A DNA stretch of 21,322 bases from Chloroflexota bacterium (lineage in GTDB: Bacteria; Chloroflexota; Dehalococcoidia; UBA3495), in NCBI GenBank assembly GCA_002716645.1, contig PBBR01000001.1:22294-43615 (forward strand), in the 5' to 3' direction. How positions within the stretch are numbered: position 1 is the first letter of the stretch; every line of letters starts with the position of its first letter. The translations under genes and the position numbers were made by a program. Below, piece after piece: positions 15,909 to 21,322 of the stretch. A model generated the notes under the pieces. That model searched no databases, was not told where the DNA came from, and saw only the letters and a list, made by a program, of their open reading frames with translations.

Positions 15909-17192
15909 TCAGCCTCGTATTTGTCCGGTTCCTCTGATAAGCCATTTATAGGACGTAAGTTCTCGAAGCCCCATTGGTCCGCGGGCGTGGAATTTTTGAG
16001 TGCTTATACCAACTTCTGCACCCATTCCGAACTCAGCTCCATCCGTAAAGCGTGTGCTGGCATTTAAATATACCGCACATGAATCTACTTCATTTAGGAA
16101 ACGAGCAGCAGATTCGGCATCTTCAGTGACTATTGCGTCGGAATGACCGGATCCGTATGTGGCTATATGATCTATAGCAGATTCGACCGAATCAACGATT
16201 TTTACAGCGGCTACTAGTGATAAAAATTCTTTACCCCAATCTTCTTGCAGTGCTTCCTTAAGAACCATGTCAGGTGTATTAGTGTTCAAGATGTCCATTG
16301 ATGATTGATCACAGTGGAGTTCTACTTGATGCTTTGATAAGTCTTTTGCAAGTAGCGGAAGCAGGACTGAAGCAACATTTGCATGCACTAATATAGTGTC
16401 TAGTGCATTGCATACAGTGGGCCTTTGAACCTTTGCGTTTACGATAATAGCTCGAGCCATATCTAAATCTGCGCTAGTGTCAACGTAAGTATGGCATACG
16501 CCAATTCCCCCTGTGACAACAGGCATTGAAGCATTGTCAGATACGAAACGTATGAGAGATTCTCCACCCCGCGGGATCAGTAGATCGATATGTTTTTTCA
16601 AACTAAGCAATTCCGTTACTAGAGCCCTGTCTGGATTTGCAATGTATTGTACTGCACTTGTCGGCAATCCAGCTTCTAATAGTGAAGAGTGGATAGTATC
16701 TACTAAGGCTAGATTCGAATTTATACTCTCGGATCCGCCCCGCATCAAGCAGGTGTTTCCAGATTTAACGCATAAAGCAGATATGTCCACTGTTACATTG
16801 GGTCTGCTTTCGTAAATGCTAGCTATAACACCCAAAGGGACACGGCGTTTTTCTAGTGACAAGCCGTTATCCATACGACGTGTTTCTATCGTCTCGCCGA
16901 TAGGATCATCTAGATGAATTATGTTGCTAAGGTCTTTTGCTATAGTCTGTAGTCTTCCTTGATCAAGAAGTAGCCGATCTAACATAGATTCAGGCATGCC
17001 GTTAGCTTTAGCTATGCCGTAGTCTTCTTTATTAGCTTCTAATATTGCCGCGTTATTATTGGCTAGACTATCCGATAGGCATTCTAGGGCTAAATTCCTT
17101 GCCTCATTACTAGAATTTGACAGTATTCTAAAGGCAGATCTGGATTCTTCTGCCATATGGATTAAATTAGTTTTGTCTACCAGGTCAGCCAT
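15909..17192 (-). CDS. proA: Gamma-glutamyl phosphate reductase
   Basis: This 427-residue enzyme makes the second step of proline synthesis, the NADPH-dependent reduction of gamma-glutamyl phosphate to glutamate-5-semialdehyde. It is an aldehyde dehydrogenase-fold protein. Visible hallmarks are 'RRVPLGVIASIYESRPNVT', 'LMRGGSES', 'LIPRGGESLIRFV', the catalytic Cys261 in 'RPTVCNALDT' and the C-terminal 'RGPMGLRELTSYKW'. Length matches the family. It follows proB by 32 nt. The intergap carries AAAGGAGA, a strong Shine-Dalgarno, before the ATG. ProB and ProA work as a channelled pair. No proC is in the window. Confidence 0.97.
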   Translation of the reverse strand: MADLVDKTNLIHMAEESRSAFRILSNSSNEARNLALECLSDSLANNNAAILEANKEDYGIAKANGMPESMLDRLLLDQGRLQTIAKDLSNIIHLDDPIGETIETRRMDNGLSLEKRRVPLGVIASIYESRPNVTVDISALCVKSGNTCLMRGGSESINSNLALVDTIHSSLLEAGLPTSAVQYIANPDRALVTELLSLKKHIDLLIPRGGESLIRFVSDNASMPVVTGGIGVCHTYVDTSADLDMARAIIVNAKVQRPTVCNALDTILVHANVASVLLPLLAKDLSKHQVELHCDQSSMDILNTNTPDMVLKEALQEDWGKEFLSLVAAVKIVDSVESAIDHIATYGSGHSDAIVTEDAESAARFLNEVDSCAVYLNASTRFTDGAEFGMGAEVGISTQKFHARGPMGLRELTSYKWLIRGTGQIRG

Positions 17193-17224
17193 TTCAACTA
17201 GGTCTCCTTTTTGGGTATCCTGAT

Positions 17225-18379
17225 TTATATGAGCACTAAATTGTTTCTGTGTACTACTTCTTGGCCGTAGTCGTAGCCCAAGATTTCTTGGATTTGATTT
17301 GATTTAATGCCCTTAATGCGAATTATGTCGTCGGAATTATAGTTGCTTATACCGCATGCGATTTTGTCCTGTTGGGGATCTAATACATAAACTATGTCAC
17401 CTCTCGCAAAGGTGCCGTTTACATTTACAACACCCGCTGGTAGTAAGCTTACGCCATGTTGCTTCAGAGCCGTATGGGCGCCGTTATCAATGATTATGGC
17501 TCCAGAGTCTGTATCTCCCATCATGTTCAAGAGCCATCTTTTTCGTGCTTCAAGTTTTTCCGTAGCAGGGTGGAATTTAGTTCCTATATTTTGATTGGTG
17601 AGTGCTTTCAATATCGCATCATCTTGGTGCCCGTGACACATTATCATTGGTATTCCAGATGTGGTAACTAATTGAGCAGCCTCGATTTTGGTGGGCATGC
17701 CGCCTCTAGCCCAAGGGTTAGTATGTTCACCTGCTGCGGATAATATCGAATCATCAAATTTTTCAACGTCTGATATCAGGTGTGCATTTGGGTTTGTTCT
17801 AGGGTCCGCGGTATACAAACCATCGGTGTCTGTCAGGATTAATAGCAGATCCGCGTCGATTAGGTTAGAAACTAGTGCTGACAGTCGGTCATTATCTCCG
17901 AATACTTCGCCTATCTCGTCTACTGCGACCACGTCATTTTCGTTAATTATTGGAACAATACCAATATCTAAGAGCGCTAATAAGGTGTTCCTCACATTAA
18001 GATATGATTGTCTATGGGATAGGTCATTAGTCGTTAGGAGAGTCTGAGCTACTTTAATTCCGTGTTTATCAAAAAGGTTCTGGTATTGATGGAACAATTC
18101 CCCTTGACCTACCGCAGCGTATACCTGCCGGCTAATTATGTCTTTATTAGAATATTCCTCGACCTGTGAACCTATAGCTGCTCTGCCGGCAGCAATTGCG
18201 CCAGATGTCACTATTAGAATCTGGGATCGATATTTTTCTATCGCAGTAGTAATTTGGTTTACCAATTTTGACATCGTCGCGTCATCTAAACTGTTGTTAG
18301 ATGTATTACCGCTAAGAACGCTAGTGCCAATCTTTACGACAATTCTGTTGTATAAAGACGTGTTATCAGGAGTAGACAT
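17225..18379 (-). CDS. proB: Glutamate 5-kinase with C-terminal PUA domain
   Basis: This 384-residue enzyme catalyses the first committed step of proline synthesis, phosphorylating glutamate with ATP. The amino-acid kinase domain has Lys16 in 'VVKIGTSVLSG', 'VTSGAIAAG', 'INENDVVAV', 'FGDNDRLSALV', 'LTDTDGLYTADPR' and 'ARGGMPTKIEAAQ'. The PUA domain spans about 279-365. The enzyme is usually feedback-inhibited by proline at the kinase domain. The motif usually read as GTGGM is ARGGM here. ProB heads the minus-strand run that continues into proA and probably the amidohydrolase, mug-like, thpR-like and alkA-like genes. An exact TATAAT on the minus strand (18466-18461) is its likely -10. Confidence 0.97.
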   Translation of the reverse strand: MSTPDNTSLYNRIVVKIGTSVLSGNTSNNSLDDATMSKLVNQITTAIEKYRSQILIVTSGAIAAGRAAIGSQVEEYSNKDIISRQVYAAVGQGELFHQYQNLFDKHGIKVAQTLLTTNDLSHRQSYLNVRNTLLALLDIGIVPIINENDVVAVDEIGEVFGDNDRLSALVSNLIDADLLLILTDTDGLYTADPRTNPNAHLISDVEKFDDSILSAAGEHTNPWARGGMPTKIEAAQLVTTSGIPMIMCHGHQDDAILKALTNQNIGTKFHPATEKLEARKRWLLNMMGDTDSGAIIIDNGAHTALKQHGVSLLPAGVVNVNGTFARGDIVYVLDPQQDKIACGISNYNSDDIIRIKGIKSNQIQEILGYDYGQEVVHRNNLVLI

Positions 18380-18439
18380 ATTTTTCTCGCACGTTGCCCG
18401 ATGTGGAGACTTAGAGTAGCTCTCGCAAGACTTGCAATG

Positions 18440-18490
18440 TTGACCAGAGGTTTAGACACAATTATAGCATGGGATTTAGGATCGATAAGA
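18440..18490. promoter_or_regulatory. Overlapping divergent promoters for proB (minus) and mfd (plus)
   Basis: On the plus strand TTGACC (18440-18445) and TATAGC (18463-18468) are 17 bases apart, aimed at mfd. On the minus strand an exact TATAAT reads from 18466 to 18461, aimed at proB, with a weak -35 around 18484-18490. The two -10 elements share the same bases, so both promoters cannot be occupied at once. The mfd leader would be about 180 nt and the proB leader about 75 nt. Confidence 0.55.
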
Positions 18491-18580
18491 AGTGACTTGA
18501 AGAAGATTAACGAGTTATTTGTCCCCCTATTTAAAGCTTTATCCCCTTGTGGTGCGGTCAACTTACCAATAGAATTATCA

Positions 18581-18603
18581 GGGGACTGGATAAATCCAGC
18601 CCC
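18581..18603 (+). other. Hairpin in the mfd leader
   Basis: GGGG-A-CTGGA, TAAA loop, TCCAG-CCCC: a 9-bp stem with one bulged A and a tetraloop, about 50 bases before the mfd start. Its 5' arm (GGGGAC, 18581-18586) is also fully complementary to GTCCCC at 18521-18526, allowing an alternative pairing. No U-run follows, so it is not a simple terminator. The role is unknown. Confidence 0.5.
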
Positions 18604-18653
18604 TTAGTCGTGTGTAACTTAGAAGTCTCACACTTTGGTAAGGTGACCTTGCA

Positions 18654-21322
18654 ATGTCCCTAGACGCAATATTGGAATCTCTCTCGGCACATATATGGGA
18701 TAGTGCTATACCTGTAGCCCCATCTAACGAAAGTGTTACCGTCAGGAACGGGGCTCGAGCAGCTTACATTGCGGCCGCCTATAAACGGATGGGCCTGCCA
18801 ACTCTGATATTAACACCGAGGCCTGAGGATGCCCGACGCCTCCATGATCAGTTATTGACTTATCTAGGTGATTCGCATCCAATCCATATATTTCCGTCTT
18901 CAGATGTTCTGCCTTTTGAACGATTAGCAGTCGATTTAAGTACAAGCCACGAACGATTATCCGCTTTATCAGCCTTATGGGAAGCTAATCATGAGGAAGT
19001 TTCGGAACAACCGATTGTTATAGCTCCGGTTGTAGCCGTACTCAGAAGTGTTTTCTCCCCAGAGCTATTATCAAGTGTGTTGGCTAGTAGCCCTTATGGA
19101 AAGGGTTTGAAAGTTGGAGAACGAATACCGAAGGTAGAAGACTTGCTGCAATACTGGGTGAGTCTAGGTTATCGAAACCAACCATTAGTTGAGTCTCCTG
19201 GCGAGTTTAGCCAAAGAGGTGGGATACTCGACATTTTTCCGGTTAATCATGGTCTCCCCATTAGAATTGAATTGTTTGACGATGAAGTCGACACTATCCG
19301 TGAATTCGATCCCATAACTCAGAGGTCAATTAGGGATGTGACTTTATTTACAGTTATACCCGCAAAAGAACAGTTGCCTAATCTAACTGATCGCACTGAG
19401 ATCGATGAAGCTATAGGTCGTCTCCAATTTGATAAATGTAGCCAAGATACTAAAGATAGGATTGAAGATGATTTAGTCTCGTTATTTTCTGAATCAGATA
19501 TAGAAACCCTGCATTTATACAATGGATTAGTCAATCAGAACAGCATTCTAGACTATCTGCCGGACAATGGACTTTTAGTCATAGATAGGGAATCTCAAGT
19601 GGAGGCGGAAACATACGACGTACAAGAAAAATATGCTCGTATGAGAGAGAGTAGGGAAGGTAGAGGGGAATTGCCCGGAAATTTCCCGACTCCTTATATG
19701 GATTGGTCCACTTTGTCGAAATCTTTATATTCTTCGCCCTGCCAGAAACTCAAGGTGCAGAGTATTTTGTCTGGTGAATTGGATAATGTATTTAAGGATG
19801 CCGGTCAATTTTATGGGAGAATGGAGGATCTGACAGCTTATCTTGACGCTGAACAGAAGTTAGGAAGCGTAATCTTCATAGTCAGCCAACATTCGTCTGG
19901 CAGGATAAATGAAATTCTAAGTGATTCTGGGGTATTAACCAGTAAATATGAGCAACTAGATGCTGAACGAACTATTGAGTCAGGAAAAGTTTATTTGGTT
20001 AATGGTAGTCTGAGTGAGGGGTGGAAGACGCCGTTGGAACAGATATCGTCACAAGCGAGTTTGATCCTTTTGACTGACTATGAGCTTTTTGGTACCTCCA
20101 AGCGTACGAGTAATCGACGATCGGTTAGACATACATCAAACGAAAACAATATCGCCTTAGCTGATTTGATACCTGGGACCTATGTGGTCCATATAGACCA
20201 TGGAGTCGCTAGATTTGCCGGTATGACTCGTATGGGAGATGAGTCGTCAGAGCAAGAGTATCTGATGCTAGAGTACGCTGACTCTGACAAATTATACGTT
20301 CCAACGGATCAACTGGATCGGGTAGGTTCGTATATTGGGTCACAAGACCAAACACCTAATCTAACTCGCTTGGGCACTGCTGAGTGGTCCAGGGTAAAGG
20401 AACGTGTTCGAGAATCGACAAGAGAGATTGCACAGGAATTGATTCAGCTATACGCAGAAAGGAAAATGGCGGTAGGTCATAGATTCACCGATGATACCGT
20501 GTGGCAATCGGAGTTAGAAGATTCATTTCCATTCCTAGAAACGCCGGACCAATTAGAGGCGATCGACCAAGTTAAAAATGATATGCAGCAGTCACGACCT
20601 ATGGATCGTTTGATTTGTGGTGACGTTGGATATGGTAAGACGGAGGTTGCACTTCGAGCTGCGTTTAAAACTGTATCAGAAGGAATGCAGGTTGCAGTGT
20701 TAGTACCAACCACTGTTTTAGCACAACAGCACTACGCCACGTTGTCTGAGCGGCTAAGCCCATATCCGGTAAATGTGGAAGTTTTGAGTAGGTTCAGAAC
20801 TAGTAAAGAACAGGAAAATGTGATTGCTCGCATGGATTCAGGGGAAGTTGATATTGTTATTGGAACGCATAGGTTACTGCAGAAAGATGTGCGATTCAAG
20901 AATCTAGGTTTAGTTGTAGTCGACGAAGAACAAAGATTCGGGGTGTCCCACAAAGAACGTTTTAAGGCTTTGCGTAAAGAAGTAGATGTGTTGACTTTAA
21001 GTGCTACTCCGATACCGAGGACTCTTCATATGGCTCTGGCCGGGATAAGGGACATGAGTATTATTCGTACACCACCCGAAGCCCGATTGCCAGTAAAAAC
21101 ATTTGTTTCTGAGTATAGCGAGGACATAATAAAAGAAGCCATCTTGAGAGAGTTAGAACGTGGCGGCCAGGTATTTTTTCTCCACAACAGGGTAAGAACA
21201 ATAGATCAGAAAGCCGCTGAACTATCCGAATTGGTTCCCGAAGCCCGTATTGTTGTTGGTCATGGGCAGATGAATGAAGAGGATCTTGAGACTGTCATGA
21301 CAGATTTTGGCAACTACAAGGC
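18654..21322 (+). CDS. mfd: Transcription-repair coupling factor Mfd (partial, runs off right edge)
   Basis: From the ATG at 18654 the frame stays open to the edge for 889 codons; a full Mfd has about 1150, so the end of helicase domain 2 and the C-terminal TRG/D7 region are missing. Mfd removes RNA polymerase stalled at DNA lesions and recruits UvrA. The UvrB-like N-terminal module contains 'FPSSDVLPFERLA' and 'GEFSQRGGILDIFPV'. The CarD-like RNA-polymerase-binding domain includes 'PGTYVVHIDHGVARFAGM' and 'YVPTDQLDRV' (about 500-575). The SF2 motor has Walker A G656-D-V-G-Y-G-K-T663, 'VLVPTTVLAQQHY', the DEEQ box D757-Q760 with 'RFGVSHKER', and 'LSATPIPRTLHMAL'. AAGGTGA at 18640-18646 is a good Shine-Dalgarno 7 nt before the ATG. 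Confidence 0.96.
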   Translation, partial: MSLDAILESLSAHIWDSAIPVAPSNESVTVRNGARAAYIAAAYKRMGLPTLILTPRPEDARRLHDQLLTYLGDSHPIHIFPSSDVLPFERLAVDLSTSHERLSALSALWEANHEEVSEQPIVIAPVVAVLRSVFSPELLSSVLASSPYGKGLKVGERIPKVEDLLQYWVSLGYRNQPLVESPGEFSQRGGILDIFPVNHGLPIRIELFDDEVDTIREFDPITQRSIRDVTLFTVIPAKEQLPNLTDRTEIDEAIGRLQFDKCSQDTKDRIEDDLVSLFSESDIETLHLYNGLVNQNSILDYLPDNGLLVIDRESQVEAETYDVQEKYARMRESREGRGELPGNFPTPYMDWSTLSKSLYSSPCQKLKVQSILSGELDNVFKDAGQFYGRMEDLTAYLDAEQKLGSVIFIVSQHSSGRINEILSDSGVLTSKYEQLDAERTIESGKVYLVNGSLSEGWKTPLEQISSQASLILLTDYELFGTSKRTSNRRSVRHTSNENNIALADLIPGTYVVHIDHGVARFAGMTRMGDESSEQEYLMLEYADSDKLYVPTDQLDRVGSYIGSQDQTPNLTRLGTAEWSRVKERVRESTREIAQELIQLYAERKMAVGHRFTDDTVWQSELEDSFPFLETPDQLEAIDQVKNDMQQSRPMDRLICGDVGYGKTEVALRAAFKTVSEGMQVAVLVPTTVLAQQHYATLSERLSPYPVNVEVLSRFRTSKEQENVIARMDSGEVDIVIGTHRLLQKDVRFKNLGLVVVDEEQRFGVSHKERFKALRKEVDVLTLSATPIPRTLHMALAGIRDMSIIRTPPEARLPVKTFVSEYSEDIIKEAILRELERGGQVFFLHNRVRTIDQKAAELSELVPEARIVVGHGQMNEEDLETVMTDFGNYK

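Noticed and set aside
18334..18607. Short open frames in the proB-mfd intergenic region on both strands
   Set aside because: They overlap each other, the promoters and the leader hairpin, and the residue composition looks like random translation.
1..21322. CRISPR array, insertion sequence, prophage or tRNA/rRNA gene
   Set aside because: No regularly spaced direct repeats, transposase or phage motifs, or tRNA-like cloverleaf were found on reading both strands. Gene order is dense and housekeeping in type.

Overview
The window is a chromosomal stretch from a bacterium with an AT-leaning genome. The gene content and protein style (a type 2 isoleucyl-tRNA synthetase, a DUF1800 protein, a Mug/TDG-like glycosylase of the 'GLNPSP' type, a PUA-type glutamate 5-kinase) suggest Chloroflexota, perhaps the marine SAR202/Dehalococcoidia lineage. 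That placement is inference; no rRNA or lineage marker is present. I see no mobile element, CRISPR array, tRNA or rRNA.

Layout. (1) Positions 1-534, minus strand: N-terminal part of a DUF1800 gene, running off the left edge. (2) 535-852: divergent intergenic region with a consensus -10 for ileS. (3) 853-4803, plus: ileS-mutM, 6 nt apart. The synthetase carries the unusual GxHH form of the HIGH motif. mutM contains a 15-bp perfect inverted repeat inside its coding sequence. (4) 4972-7053, plus: a 693-residue three-part protein with its own promoter and a strong Shine-Dalgarno. It joins a DapA-type aldolase, a complete MfnB-like furan-phosphate synthase and a TusA-like domain. This is the most striking object in the window. 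A perfect 12-bp hairpin terminator follows it and can serve both convergent genes. (5) 7136-11398, minus: sbcC/rad50-like ATPase, then a beta-lactamase-fold lipoprotein. Both start with TTG. (6) 11577-12908, plus: ffh. (7) 12935-18379, minus: a compact run in transcription order proB, proA, metal-dependent amidohydrolase, mug-like glycosylase, thpR-like phosphodiesterase, alkA-like glycosylase. (8) 18654 to the right edge, plus: mfd, cut off before its C-terminus. Overlapping divergent promoters and a structured leader lie between proB and mfd.

How it fits together. Housekeeping functions dominate: tRNA charging, protein targeting and proline synthesis. DNA repair is over-represented, with mutM, sbcC, alkA-like, mug-like and mfd within about 17 kb. 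The DapA-MfnB-TusA-like fusion has no methanofuran-pathway neighbour here. Its furan-forming site looks intact, so it may make a furan metabolite or cofactor precursor not predicted by its surroundings.
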